Of a stretch of 64,000 nucleotides of DNA, positions 51,965 through 60,676 are shown piece after piece. The translations under genes and the position numbers were made by a program. The stretch is taken from assembly GCA_040387195.1 (NCBI GenBank), contig JAZKEF010000022.1, positions 15,671 to 79,670 on the forward strand, in the 5' to 3' direction. Source of the stretch: UKL13-3 sp040387195. GTDB taxonomy: Bacteria > Bacteroidota > Bacteroidia > UKL13-3. The first letter of the stretch is position 1. Every line of letters starts with the position of its first letter. The notes under the pieces were generated by a model that was not told the origin of the DNA, did not search any database, and saw only the letters and a list, made by a program, of their open reading frames with translations.

Positions 51965-52112
51965 GGCTGCCGCATCCGGTACAAGATTAATAAAATTTTT
52001 GAGGAATCAATTGGGCGTTGCAACATCCGGTTGCAAAAGGCCCGTTAACGGGTATAGTGAATGCTGCCACAGCATTCGGGTAGCAAAAAAGAAACAGCGG
52101 TATATGTGGCAG
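51965..52112 (-). other. Hairpin-rich intergenic region upstream of pepP
   Basis: Three consecutive hairpins: GCAAC-ATCCG-GTTGC (52020-52034), the palindrome CCCGTTAACGGG (52041-52052) and GAATGCTG-CCA-CAGCATTC (52059-52077). CTGCCACA (52064-52071) could instead pair with TGTGGCAG (52105-52112), which would break the third hairpin. A word close to the first loop (GCATCCGGT) occurs at 51972. No coding frame with family content lies here. It could be a small RNA or a leader; the strand is uncertain. Confidence 0.45.
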
Positions 52113-52176
52113 AAGTGTACATTGCTGATACGAATGTAGCGGAGTTATGGATTAGAAAAAAGCCGTTTATGTAAAA

Positions 52177-53532
52177 TTACTTAATCTCCCCTTCCCACTT
52201 AGCAATCACATACGTGGCCAAACAGTTTCCAATCAGGTTCACAGATGTCCGCCCCATATCCATCAATGCATCAATGGCCAGGATGGCAAAGGCTTTTTGC
52301 GGATCCAGTCCCAATGAAGCGACAGTTCCTACCAGAATTAAAAAGGAAGCACCACGCACTCCTGCTACACCTTTGCTGGTGAGCATCAAAATCACACACA
52401 TCTGAATTTGTTGTGCAATGGTTAAATCAATTCCACAAACCTGCGCAACAAAAACGGAAGCCAGGGACAGGTATAAAGTGGTTCCATCTAAATTAAAGCT
52501 GTAACCTGTAGGTAAAACAAAAGCAACCACTTTACGCGGGATGCCCATTTTCTCCAGGTTTTCCATCGCCTTAGGCAGGGCGGCTTCGGAGCTGGCTGTT
52601 GCAAACGCAATAGATAAAGGTTCAGAAATATGGTCGATGAATTTTTTGAATGGAAGTTTGACGATGAGGCCAATCGGAACCAATACCAGTAATACAAAAG
52701 CGAACAAGGCAACATATAAGGTAACAAGCAACTTTAGCAAATCATGAAGCACACCATAACCCATGCTGGCCACCGCATATCCAATAGCACCACCCACTGC
52801 CAGCGGGGCAACATACATTACAAGATTGGTAAACTTAAACATCACTTCAGCTAGTCCTTCAATGGCACTCACCATTTTATCCTTCCGTTCTCCTTTCACC
52901 TGAGCAAGGGCAATTCCAAAAAGAATACTGAATATCACAATCTGTAAAATCTGGTTATCGGCTACCGACTTAGCAATATTCTCCGGAAAAATATCCAGGA
53001 TCACATTGTGCGTGTGTTTTTGTTCGAGGAGTTTGTTGGCTTTATCTACCTGTTCGGTTTGCGCTTGCAAAGAGGAACCAACTCCCGCTTTTGAAATGTT
53101 AATGGCTACCAACCCTATAAACAATGCAATGGTGGTTACCACTTCAAAATACAAAATGGATTTCCATCCCATGCGGCCTACCTGCTTCAAATCACTATGT
53201 CCGGCAATGCCCACCACCAGGGTAGAGAAAAGAAGAGGAGCAATAATGGTTTTGATTAAGCGGAGGAAAATATCAGAGAATATTTTCATCTCCTTGGCGG
53301 CATCCGGAAAAAATTCTGCTACTTCAATTCCCAGGAACATGGCAAGCAAAATACTTGCTGTTAAAGATTTGGAACGCACCGTATACCAACCCAGCAACCC
53401 AATAAAGATCCAGCGGACACAATGCAGGAAAATAGGGGAGAGTGAAACTACTTCCAGCCAATTAACAATATGCAATGAGGAATCAATAAAAAATAAAGCG
53501 AGTATGCCGAAGAGTAGTTTACGGTTGTCCAT
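52177..53532 (-). CDS. Dicarboxylate/amino acid:cation symporter (SDF family)
   Basis: 451 residues with eight membrane helices and two re-entrant loops. Family signatures are FLRLIKTIIAPLLFSTLVVGIAG, AFATASSEAALPKAMENLEKMG (serine-rich hairpin 1), VLPTGYSFNLDGTTLYLSLASVFVAQ (the substrate/Na+ segment) and LMLTSKGVAGVRGASFLIL (hairpin 2). It takes up glutamate, aspartate or C4-dicarboxylates with Na+ or H+. GYSFNLDGT is closer to the GltP/DctA type; the exact substrate is uncertain. Confidence 0.94.
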   Translation of the reverse strand: MDNRKLLFGILALFFIDSSLHIVNWLEVVSLSPIFLHCVRWIFIGLLGWYTVRSKSLTASILLAMFLGIEVAEFFPDAAKEMKIFSDIFLRLIKTIIAPLLFSTLVVGIAGHSDLKQVGRMGWKSILYFEVVTTIALFIGLVAINISKAGVGSSLQAQTEQVDKANKLLEQKHTHNVILDIFPENIAKSVADNQILQIVIFSILFGIALAQVKGERKDKMVSAIEGLAEVMFKFTNLVMYVAPLAVGGAIGYAVASMGYGVLHDLLKLLVTLYVALFAFVLLVLVPIGLIVKLPFKKFIDHISEPLSIAFATASSEAALPKAMENLEKMGIPRKVVAFVLPTGYSFNLDGTTLYLSLASVFVAQVCGIDLTIAQQIQMCVILMLTSKGVAGVRGASFLILVGTVASLGLDPQKAFAILAIDALMDMGRTSVNLIGNCLATYVIAKWEGEIK

Positions 53533-53559
53533 GTTTCAAACCTACTAAAATCAACGGAA

Positions 53560-53750
53560 TAAAAAAGGTGGGACTTCGATAAACTCAGTCTGACAAATTG
53601 CTAATTGCGTGAATCGTAATTGTTGTTCACATCGATGACTGATGCGGAGTGACTTGCTCGAAAATTCGACTATCCGCCAATAGCTAAAAACAAATAGCCA
53701 ACGGCACTTATTCTCCAAGCAACCTTATCAACCAATCACTTTATCAACTT
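53560..53750. repeat. Intergenic stretch with dispersed low-complexity fragments
   Basis: ACTTCGATAAACTCAGTCTG (about 53574-53593) resembles a short intergenic word I know from many bacterial genomes. CCGCCAATAGCTAAAAAC and AAATAGCCAACGGC (about 53678-53710) are relatives of the element at 8164-8291. No gene is visible. Confidence 0.4.
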
Positions 53751-53756
53751 CTTCAC

Positions 53757-54287
53757 TCAATGTTTTGTACTGTCCTGTTTGTTAAAGTTGATAGATGTAG
53801 AGTTGATGCAATACCGCAAGCCGGTTTTGTCTTTGGGGCCGTCATCAAATACGTGTCCTAAATGTCCACCACAATTGGCACATAATACCTCAATGCGAAC
53901 CATCCCATGTGAAATATCTTTTTTCTCAATAATCTTTGTTTTATCAAGCGCCTCATAAAAACTTGGCCATCCGCAACCGGCATCAAATTTTGTATCGGAA
54001 GTAAAAAGTTCTGCTCCGCAAGCAGCACATTCATATGTTCCCGAATCCCAATGCTGGTCATACTTTCCAGTGTAGGGTCTGTCGGTCCCTTTTTGGCGAA
54101 TTACATAAAACTGTTCTTCTGTAAGCTCTTGTTTCCACTGTTCTTCTGTTTTGTTTACCGGTACAGTCATGGTGTTATCGTTTGATGAGTTTGAAGTATT
54201 GTGAGCCTTGTTGTTGTTGGAGGTGCAGGAAATAAACACCAGCGGGCAAAGTGCCAAGATTATCGAGGTTAATTTCAGTGCTGCCAT
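53757..54287 (-). CDS. msrB: Peptide-methionine (R)-S-oxide reductase, probable lipoprotein
   Basis: 176 residues from the start chosen here. The MsrB domain (about 60-165) has RQKGTDRPYTGKYDQHWD, the zinc pairs in YECAACGAELF and VLCANCGGHLGHVFDDG, GCGWPSFYEAL and the catalytic Cys in LRYCINSTSINF. It reduces the R form of oxidised methionine. The chosen start gives a lipoprotein signal (LTSIILALCPLVFISC), which would place it in the envelope, but it lies out of frame within the 3' end of the nuclease gene (113-base overlap). The alternative ATG at 54170, just after that gene's stop, would give a cytoplasmic enzyme. Both are possible. Confidence 0.92.
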   Translation of the reverse strand: MAALKLTSIILALCPLVFISCTSNNNKAHNTSNSSNDNTMTVPVNKTEEQWKQELTEEQFYVIRQKGTDRPYTGKYDQHWDSGTYECAACGAELFTSDTKFDAGCGWPSFYEALDKTKIIEKKDISHGMVRIEVLCANCGGHLGHVFDDGPKDKTGLRYCINSTSINFNKQDSTKH

Positions 54288-56268
54288 TCTCCGGTTGTAT
54301 GTGTTTAGTAACATATTGTTCGCCAATTAAGTTTTGAATATGCAATGTTACGGGAGTCGTTTCATTGCTGTTGATGAATATACGCAAACTTTGAGTGAAC
54401 GGATTGGGAGCAATTTCAACTATCGCCAATGATGATTTGTCCCATTCTACCGAAACTGTTTTGGAGGAGGTTTCTTTTCCATCATAATCCGTTTGTTTCA
54501 AACGATAGAAGATAGTGGAGGAAAGTTGCGGGTTGCGGGTTGAAGGTTGCGGGTTATTATCAAAGAATTGATAGTACGCTTGTTTGGTAGTTGTTCCTGC
54601 ACCCTTCACTGTGCCAATCTCTTCCCATGTTTGTGCATCATAACTACGTTCAATCGCGAATGATTCATTGTTGATTTCGCTTGCAGTATTCCAGTTGAGC
54701 AATACCTGTTCGTTTTGTTTGGTAGCAGTAAATGCGGTTAGTTCAACAGGTAATGTTGTAGCGCTGGATGTGAGGTAACCCGAAGCCTGATAGTTGGCAG
54801 TTGTATACCAGCCATTGTATTCTATAATGGCATAATAATAGGTTGTTCCCTGGGTAAGGTTGGTAATGGTTACATTGCTTCCTGTTCCGTTATACACCAC
54901 ATAATTTCCCAAACCAATCTGCGGTGCTGAGGTAAAGGAATTGTTGGCAGTGTAATGTATGGTATCAACCGGAAAACCAGTTATGGCCGATCCTGCACGT
55001 ATCAATACAATCCTGCGGTTCCCGTTTCCACTTTTCCAGTTTAGGGTAACGCTTGTATTGCTGTTATTGGTTAGCATAAAATTACTTGCAGCAATGGCGG
55101 GTTCGGAAGGGTTGTTTCCGCCCCAGATGCGCTGCACAAACTGTGGACTGTCAATAAAAGGATTGCGGTTGTTTTGAATCGCATAAATCGCATTGTTCCG
55201 TTTCATTTCCTTATCACTCACAGGGTCCAGGTTGTTCCATTCCAACAATAAGTTCAGTTGCCAAGCATCAAAAGCCGGAAAACTATTACCGGCCAGAAGA
55301 TCATTTGCATTGCCATTGGACTGCCAACCGGCAATTACATTCTCATATCGGGTAGCCATATAAAGATGTCCGCGGGCAAGATCTCCCTTGTATTCATCAA
55401 TAGGTTCGAAAACAGTTCCTGAAAACCCCGGATAAGTATTAGGTCCTGATTTTCCTCCGATGAGTGATGTATAAACGGGAACGGAAACTTGTCCGTAAGG
55501 ATCATTTCCCCGAACATTATTTACTTTTTTATCTGTTGCAAAAATATGGTGAACATCAGAAACCATTGGTGAGGCATTGGCAAACCAGCTTTGGGGAAAT
55601 GAGTGTTCCCTGTTGTATTTTTCGCCCTCTGCAGCCCCGCCCGATCCGGCATCCTGATCTGTTACCAATGTAAATTCATAAGGTGAAGCCTGGTGAAATA
55701 AAGTTGAATAAACATCCCAAACTTTTCCACTGGGTTGAACATCTGTGGTTGCAAATGCATTCCACACACCGGGAGTGTAGGAAACAACTGTATGACCTAA
55801 GATCTTATTATAAAGAACCGTTTTCAAAGCAGCTGCACGTTGTGTAGTCACGGTTGAATAATAGGCTGCAGGTATGGCCCAGGCTACGCAGGTTCCGGTA
55901 ACGCTGATGGTTTGCGTGGTAGAGCCGATACTGCTATTGCTAATGGTGCCGGGTAAACTGCCAACGGTTGAAGGACTGAATCGAACATATATTGTGGTTG
56001 TGGCAACCGCTCCCGAAGTTGGGGTGAGGGTAATGCTTTTACTGTAGCCGTATCCATATGTTAAGGATACTTCATAATTGCCATCTCCTGTAATCAGAAG
56101 ATTCGATGTTAATGCAGTGCCCGAAACAGTATACCGCTGTGATGTAGAGCTATGGAACGGATATACGTTTCCGAAATTATAGAAGGATGATACGCTTTGC
56201 GTAATGGTTCCTCCCAAAACGGAAAATGACAGGAAGAAAAATAGGATGAATGCGGTGTTGTTTTTCAC
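54175..56268 (-). CDS. Secreted endonuclease I-family nuclease with FN3-like and T9SS sorting domains
   Basis: 697 residues. The signal peptide is followed by a beta-sandwich of choice-of-anchor type (about 20-125: VYPFHSSTSQRYTVSG, VRFSPSTVGSLPGTISNSS). The endonuclease I domain (about 130-385) has EKYNREHSFPQSWF (catalytic His), DVHHIFATDKKVNNVRGNDPYG, RGHLYMATRY and LLEWNNLDPVSDKEMKRNNAIY. A fibronectin-III-like part (about 395-505) comes next. The last 85 residues are a T9SS type A sorting domain (IVEIAPNPFTQSLRIFI … GVYFLHLQQ). It should be a surface or released DNase/RNase giving nutrients or loosening extracellular DNA, exported by the T9SS to which PorZ belongs. Confidence 0.93.
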   Translation of the reverse strand: MKNNTAFILFFFLSFSVLGGTITQSVSSFYNFGNVYPFHSSTSQRYTVSGTALTSNLLITGDGNYEVSLTYGYGYSKSITLTPTSGAVATTTIYVRFSPSTVGSLPGTISNSSIGSTTQTISVTGTCVAWAIPAAYYSTVTTQRAAALKTVLYNKILGHTVVSYTPGVWNAFATTDVQPSGKVWDVYSTLFHQASPYEFTLVTDQDAGSGGAAEGEKYNREHSFPQSWFANASPMVSDVHHIFATDKKVNNVRGNDPYGQVSVPVYTSLIGGKSGPNTYPGFSGTVFEPIDEYKGDLARGHLYMATRYENVIAGWQSNGNANDLLAGNSFPAFDAWQLNLLLEWNNLDPVSDKEMKRNNAIYAIQNNRNPFIDSPQFVQRIWGGNNPSEPAIAASNFMLTNNSNTSVTLNWKSGNGNRRIVLIRAGSAITGFPVDTIHYTANNSFTSAPQIGLGNYVVYNGTGSNVTITNLTQGTTYYYAIIEYNGWYTTANYQASGYLTSSATTLPVELTAFTATKQNEQVLLNWNTASEINNESFAIERSYDAQTWEEIGTVKGAGTTTKQAYYQFFDNNPQPSTRNPQLSSTIFYRLKQTDYDGKETSSKTVSVEWDKSSLAIVEIAPNPFTQSLRIFINSNETTPVTLHIQNLIGEQYVTKHIQPENGSTEINLDNLGTLPAGVYFLHLQQQQGSQYFKLIKR

Positions 56269-56302
56269 ACTGCAAATATACTTTAGGCAGGTTAAATAAA
56301 CT

Positions 56303-57850
56303 TTAAATATTCATAGTGAGGGCAATCATTGCTGCACAACGTTCTCCATCCATGGCTGCGCTTACAATTCCACCCGCATAACCGGCTCCTTCTGCACATG
56401 GATACAATCCTTTAATTTGTGGATGTTGCAATGTTTCTTTATCCCGTGGTATACGTACCGGGGAAGATGTCCTTGATTCCGTGGCCACCATCACTGCTTC
56501 GTTGCTTACATATCCTTTCATTTTTTTGCCAAAAGTCTGGAGCGCATCCCTCAAAGAGGCGCTTACAAACGATGGTAGGATATCATCAAGGGTATGGCTT
56601 TGGAGGCCTGGTAAATAAGAACAATCGGGGAGTTGGGCGGAGTGTTTTTTGTTTACAAAATCGGCTACGCGCTGCGCAGGTGCCTGCAAACTTTGAGTAG
56701 CGGTAAAAGCCCTTTGCTCAACCGATGATTGAAAATACAATCCGGCAAGCGGGCCCTGTTTTTCGAATGGCAAAAAGTCTTTGGTTTCAATGGAAACAAC
56801 GAGCCCCGAATTGGCAAACGCATTATTTCGCTTACTGGGACTCCATCCGTTTACAACAATTTCTCCGGGTGCTGTTGCGGCAGGAGCAATGATTCCACCC
56901 GGACACATGCAGAAAGAAAATACTCCCCTGCCAATGGATTGATTCACGATGGAGTAGGAAGCCGGAGGTAAATAATCCCCGCGGGTATCACATTTATACT
57001 GAACAGAATCAATCAGAGCCTGAGGATGTTCGATGCGCACACCCAAGGCAAACGGTTTGGCTTCAATCAGAATTTTTTTGCGGTGCAGCAGTTCAAAAAT
57101 ATCGCGTGCGGAATGGCCGGTGGCCAGGATGATATTTTTAGCAGGTAAGATGGATTCATGGTTTACCTCTACTCCTTCTACTTCATTTCCCTTGAGGATA
57201 ATGTCGGTAAGTTTGGTGTTAAACAGAACCTCGCCACCATACTGTTCGATGGTATTACGGATATTTGTAATAATGCCCGGCAACTTATTGGTGCCAATAT
57301 GCGGATGTGCTTCAAACATAATATGATGTTCAGCTCCATGACTCACAAACAGTTTCAGAATACGTTGCACATCTCCGCGTTTTGTTGATCGGGTGTATAG
57401 TTTTCCATCGCTATACGTACCTGCACCCCCTTCTCCAAAACAATAATTGGATTCGGGATTCACGGTGTTAAAACGTGTAATCTGTGCAAGATCCCTTCTG
57501 CGTTCTCTTACGTCTTTTCCACGTTCAATAATGATGGGTTTAATACCTTGTTCGATGCATTTAAGTGCAGCAAATAAACCTGCAGGTCCGGCTCCAACAA
57601 TAATAATAGGGGGCGCATTGCGTATATCTTTATAATGAATAACCAATTCGTTTTCAAGAGGGTGTTCATTTTCGTGTACATCTATCAGCACATTGTACCG
57701 GATGGGCTTTCTCCTAGCGTCAAGCGACTTGCGGACAATTGTTACCGGAATATTGGTAGATAATCCGCTTTGCCTGCGAATATGTTGCAACATAGCCTCT
57801 TCGGTAAGGCAGTGCTCCGGAAGCATTGATAATTCTATACGTTTCGTCAT
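56303..57850 (-). CDS. FAD-dependent dehydrogenase, uncharacterised (COG2509 type)
   Basis: 515 residues. After an N-terminal THUMP-like or small alpha/beta extension (about 1-75), the FAD-binding GAGPAGLFAALKCIEQGIKP (about 81-100) and ERGKDVRERRRDL appear. They are followed by NYCFGEGGAGTYSDGKLYTR, the signature of this group, then GGEVLFNTKLTDI, NIILATGHSARDIFELL and a C-terminal FAD segment GLYPCAEGAGYAGGIVSAAMDG. The substrate is unknown; a link to RNA or tRNA modification has been speculated from similar domain orders. It stands alone. Confidence 0.9.
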   Translation of the reverse strand: MTKRIELSMLPEHCLTEEAMLQHIRRQSGLSTNIPVTIVRKSLDARRKPIRYNVLIDVHENEHPLENELVIHYKDIRNAPPIIIVGAGPAGLFAALKCIEQGIKPIIIERGKDVRERRRDLAQITRFNTVNPESNYCFGEGGAGTYSDGKLYTRSTKRGDVQRILKLFVSHGAEHHIMFEAHPHIGTNKLPGIITNIRNTIEQYGGEVLFNTKLTDIILKGNEVEGVEVNHESILPAKNIILATGHSARDIFELLHRKKILIEAKPFALGVRIEHPQALIDSVQYKCDTRGDYLPPASYSIVNQSIGRGVFSFCMCPGGIIAPAATAPGEIVVNGWSPSKRNNAFANSGLVVSIETKDFLPFEKQGPLAGLYFQSSVEQRAFTATQSLQAPAQRVADFVNKKHSAQLPDCSYLPGLQSHTLDDILPSFVSASLRDALQTFGKKMKGYVSNEAVMVATESRTSSPVRIPRDKETLQHPQIKGLYPCAEGAGYAGGIVSAAMDGERCAAMIALTMNI

Positions 57851-58017
57851 TGTTAGGTAGTTTTCCTAAAGATACTGGTCCACAAATATCCACATTTTTT
57901 GCTGTTGCCAAAACGGCAATTGCAATTCGCTACTTGTTATCCTACCGGTTTGTTTACCGTAATTTGTTGAATAATAGGATTTGCAACACCCTCCTGCTTA
58001 AGTAGAATACCGAAACC

Positions 58018-58284
58018 ATGAAACACAAACCATTCCATATCACCCTTTGTTTTTGTTTGCTCTTGGTTATCCTCCCGGGTTGCGGAGGTAAAATATATGG
58101 TTTTCGTAAAACGATCAGGGTGAAGGATCCTGTTGCTAAGGCAGCTCCGAAGACGGAGGCTCATCCGCAAAGATTGGAAATAATACCTTCTACACATTAC
58201 ACAGCAAGTAAGCCGGTTGATGAAATAAAAAAGCCTTCGGTTATCAGCGTTGACAACCGCAGTTCAAGTGCCATGTTCCGCTAA
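58018..58284 (+). CDS. Small lipoprotein of unknown function
   Basis: 88 residues. The lipoprotein signal LCFCLLLVILPGC gives Cys22, followed by GGKIYGFRKTIRVKDP. The mature part is basic and proline-rich without a known domain. The start is the only ATG before the lipobox. It ends just before a terminator and is probably transcribed alone. Confidence 0.7.
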   Translation: MKHKPFHITLCFCLLLVILPGCGGKIYGFRKTIRVKDPVAKAAPKTEAHPQRLEIIPSTHYTASKPVDEIKKPSVISVDNRSSSAMFR

Positions 58285-58311
58285 AAAAAATGGCTGATTA
58301 TAATACTTATA

Positions 58312-58346
58312 AACCCTAGCAGCGCCCGCGCTTGCGGGGTTTTTTG
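58312..58346 (+). terminator. Intrinsic terminator upstream of transketolase
   Basis: CCCGC-GCTT-GCGGG (58325-58338) followed by GTTTTTTG; an outer AACCC can also pair with GGGTT. Confidence 0.85.
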
Positions 58347-58385
58347 TTTTTGTCAACAATCCGAGGTTATGTATATGATTTAGGT

Positions 58386-58393
58386 TAATTTCG
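58386..58393 (+). promoter_or_regulatory. Candidate -7 element of the transketolase N-half gene
   Basis: TAATTTCG, a one-base variant of TAnnTTTG, 27 bases before the start codon. Confidence 0.4.
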
Positions 58394-58420
58394 CCTCGAA
58401 TTTATTCTAATACTTTATTC

Positions 58421-59266
58421 ATGGCTGATATTCAAAAACTAAACGGTTTAGCATCGCAGGTTCGCAGGGACGTTTTACGCATGGTTCATGGGGTAAAATC
58501 TGGACATCCGGGAGGCTCCTTAGGTTGTGCAGATTTTTTCACTGCATTGTACTTTGAAATTATGGATCATAATCCGGCATTCAATATGGATGCAAAAGGA
58601 GAAGACCTGTTCTTTCTTTCCAATGGCCATATTTCGCCCGTTTTTTACAGTGTACTTGCCCGCTCCGGATATTTTCCGGTGAGTGAGCTGGCTACATTCC
58701 GTAAACTGGATTCGCGTTTACAGGGACATCCTGCAACAGCCGAACACCTTCCGGGTGTACGCATTGCAACAGGATCTCTCGGCCAGGGAATTTCGGTGGC
58801 TGTCGGAGCCGCACAAGCCAAAAAGATGAATAAGGATTCCAAGTTGGTATACGCGCTCATGGGTGATGGTGAAATACAGGAAGGCCAAAACTGGGAAGCA
58901 TTTATGTTTGCGGCTCATCATAAGGTCGACAACCTGATTGTAACCATTGATTATAACGGACAACAAATTGACGGCTCAACCAAGGCCATTATGGGATTGG
59001 GTGATGATATTGCTGATAAATTGAAAGCGTTTGGGTGGGAAGTGATGTTTATGGATGGGCATGATATGCAAAATATCCTGGATATGATGGCCAAAGCCAA
59101 AGCCGCTACCGGAAAAGGAAAACCGATCTTTATGATCATGAAAACTGAAATGGGCTATCCTGTTGATTTTATGATGGGATCGCACAAATGGCACGGAGTG
59201 TCGCCCAATGATGAAGAATTGGCCAACGCGCTGTCTCAACTTCTTGGAAACGAAAGTGACTATTAA
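58421..59266 (+). CDS. tktA1: Transketolase, N-terminal subunit
   Basis: 281 residues, the thiamine-diphosphate-binding half of a split transketolase. HGVKSGHPGGSLGCADFFTAL (about 25-45), GSLGQGISVAVGAAQAKK and the GDG…N motif YALMGDGEIQEGQNWEAFMFAAHH with IDYNGQQIDG hold Mg2+ and the pyrophosphate. The pyrimidine-binding half is coded at 60677-61633. Together they move two-carbon units among pentose phosphates. It ends at HKWHGVSPNDEELANAL…, as other split forms do. The gene symbol is only descriptive. The VWA gene overlaps its last bases. Confidence 0.95.
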   Translation: MADIQKLNGLASQVRRDVLRMVHGVKSGHPGGSLGCADFFTALYFEIMDHNPAFNMDAKGEDLFFLSNGHISPVFYSVLARSGYFPVSELATFRKLDSRLQGHPATAEHLPGVRIATGSLGQGISVAVGAAQAKKMNKDSKLVYALMGDGEIQEGQNWEAFMFAAHHKVDNLIVTIDYNGQQIDGSTKAIMGLGDDIADKLKAFGWEVMFMDGHDMQNILDMMAKAKAATGKGKPIFMIMKTEMGYPVDFMMGSHKWHGVSPNDEELANALSQLLGNESDY

Positions 59267-60656
59267 TACTCCGCTGTTGCAACCTGCATACCGATACTTG
59301 CTTTTGTTGCTGCTGTTGGCTGGCTTTATGTCACCAACCAAAGTTATTGCGCAACAAAAGGTAAAAACCCGGATTCTCTTTTTGCTCGATGCATCGGGAA
59401 GTATGTATGCATCGATGGATAAGGACAACAGGATTAATGTTGCCAAACGATTATTATCCAAACTGATGGATAGCCTTGAAAGGGCAAAGGATGTTGAAGT
59501 GGCCTTGCGTGTTTACGGACATACCAGCCCACCCTCCAAACGGGACTGTAAGGATACGAAGTTGGAGGTGCCTTTTAAACAGCATAACCATGCCGAAATC
59601 AAAAAGGAAGTACAAAGACTCATTCCCAAAGGAACCACATTGATTGCATACTCTCTGCAGCAGGCAGCATATGATTTTCCCAAGGAGCCAGGGATTCGTA
59701 ATGTAATTGTATTGATTACAGATGGAATTGAAGAATGTGATGGAGATCCATGTGCTGTATCGGAAGCATTGCAAAGCAACGGAGTGATTTTACGTCCGTT
59801 TATTGTGGGAATCGGTGGGACAGAAGATTTCAGAAAGGCATTTGAGTGCGTAGGCCGTTATTATGATGCCAATACAGAAGCTGATTTTGATAATGTGTTG
59901 AATGTGGTAATCAGTCAAGCGTTGAACAATACAACTGTTCAGGTGAACTTGCTGGATGCTTTCAGCAAGCCAACCGAAACAAATGTGAACATGAGTTTTT
60001 ATGACATGCATTCGGGTCAGATGGTATACAACTATGTTCATACCCTCAACGAAAAGGGAAATCCGGATACACTGCCGCTTGATCCGATTTATAAATACCG
60101 TATGGTAGTACATACTATTCCTGCGGTTGAAAAAAGCAATCTCGAAATTACTCCCGGAAAACATACTACAATTGGAATTGATGCTCCGCAGGGAACTTTA
60201 TTGTTAAAGGTTATCGGGGCAACCAATTACAGCAAACTCCAATACATCATCCGCCAGCATAACCAAGATAAAACGCTGCATGTGCAGGATGCCAACACTC
60301 CCGAGAAATACCTGACAGGAAAGTATGATCTTGAAATTCTGAGCATACCACGCATCATCCAAAAAGGAATTGATATCAAACAAAGTTATACCACCACCAT
60401 TGAAATTCCGCAACCCGGCCGGCTATTGATAACAGCGGTTACCCAGCCGTATTATGCCGACATATACATGATGGTAAAAAATGAATTGGTATGGGTATAT
60501 AAATTGCCAACCGATAGCCGCAACAATTCCATGCTCATTCAACCGGGCAAATATAAAATTATATACCGAGCCAAGGGAGCTTACCATTCCAATCAGTCGT
60601 TTGAACGGGAGTTTACCATCACATCGGGCTCTGCAACCAATATTACCTTGAATTAA
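59256..60656 (+). CDS. VWA-domain exported protein between the two transketolase genes
   Basis: 466 residues from the GTG chosen here, which overlaps the transketolase stop by 11 bases and gives a normal signal peptide (YRYLLLLLLLAGFMSPTKVIAQ). An ATG at 59208 would add 16 residues. A von Willebrand factor A domain (about 37-215) has an intact metal-binding DxSxS in FLLDASGSMYASMD, the Thr in GTTLIAYSLQ and LITDGIEECDGDPC. The C-terminal 250 residues are beta-rich, with repeated GTLLLKV and GRLLITAV segments like PEGA/Ig-like carriers. VWA domains bind proteins through a metal ion. There is no evident functional link to transketolase. Its position inside the pair is odd. Confidence 0.88.
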   Translation: MTINTPLLQPAYRYLLLLLLLAGFMSPTKVIAQQKVKTRILFLLDASGSMYASMDKDNRINVAKRLLSKLMDSLERAKDVEVALRVYGHTSPPSKRDCKDTKLEVPFKQHNHAEIKKEVQRLIPKGTTLIAYSLQQAAYDFPKEPGIRNVIVLITDGIEECDGDPCAVSEALQSNGVILRPFIVGIGGTEDFRKAFECVGRYYDANTEADFDNVLNVVISQALNNTTVQVNLLDAFSKPTETNVNMSFYDMHSGQMVYNYVHTLNEKGNPDTLPLDPIYKYRMVVHTIPAVEKSNLEITPGKHTTIGIDAPQGTLLLKVIGATNYSKLQYIIRQHNQDKTLHVQDANTPEKYLTGKYDLEILSIPRIIQKGIDIKQSYTTTIEIPQPGRLLITAVTQPYYADIYMMVKNELVWVYKLPTDSRNNSMLIQPGKYKIIYRAKGAYHSNQSFEREFTITSGSATNITLN

Positions 60657-60676
60657 CGATTAAACTATTTATACAG

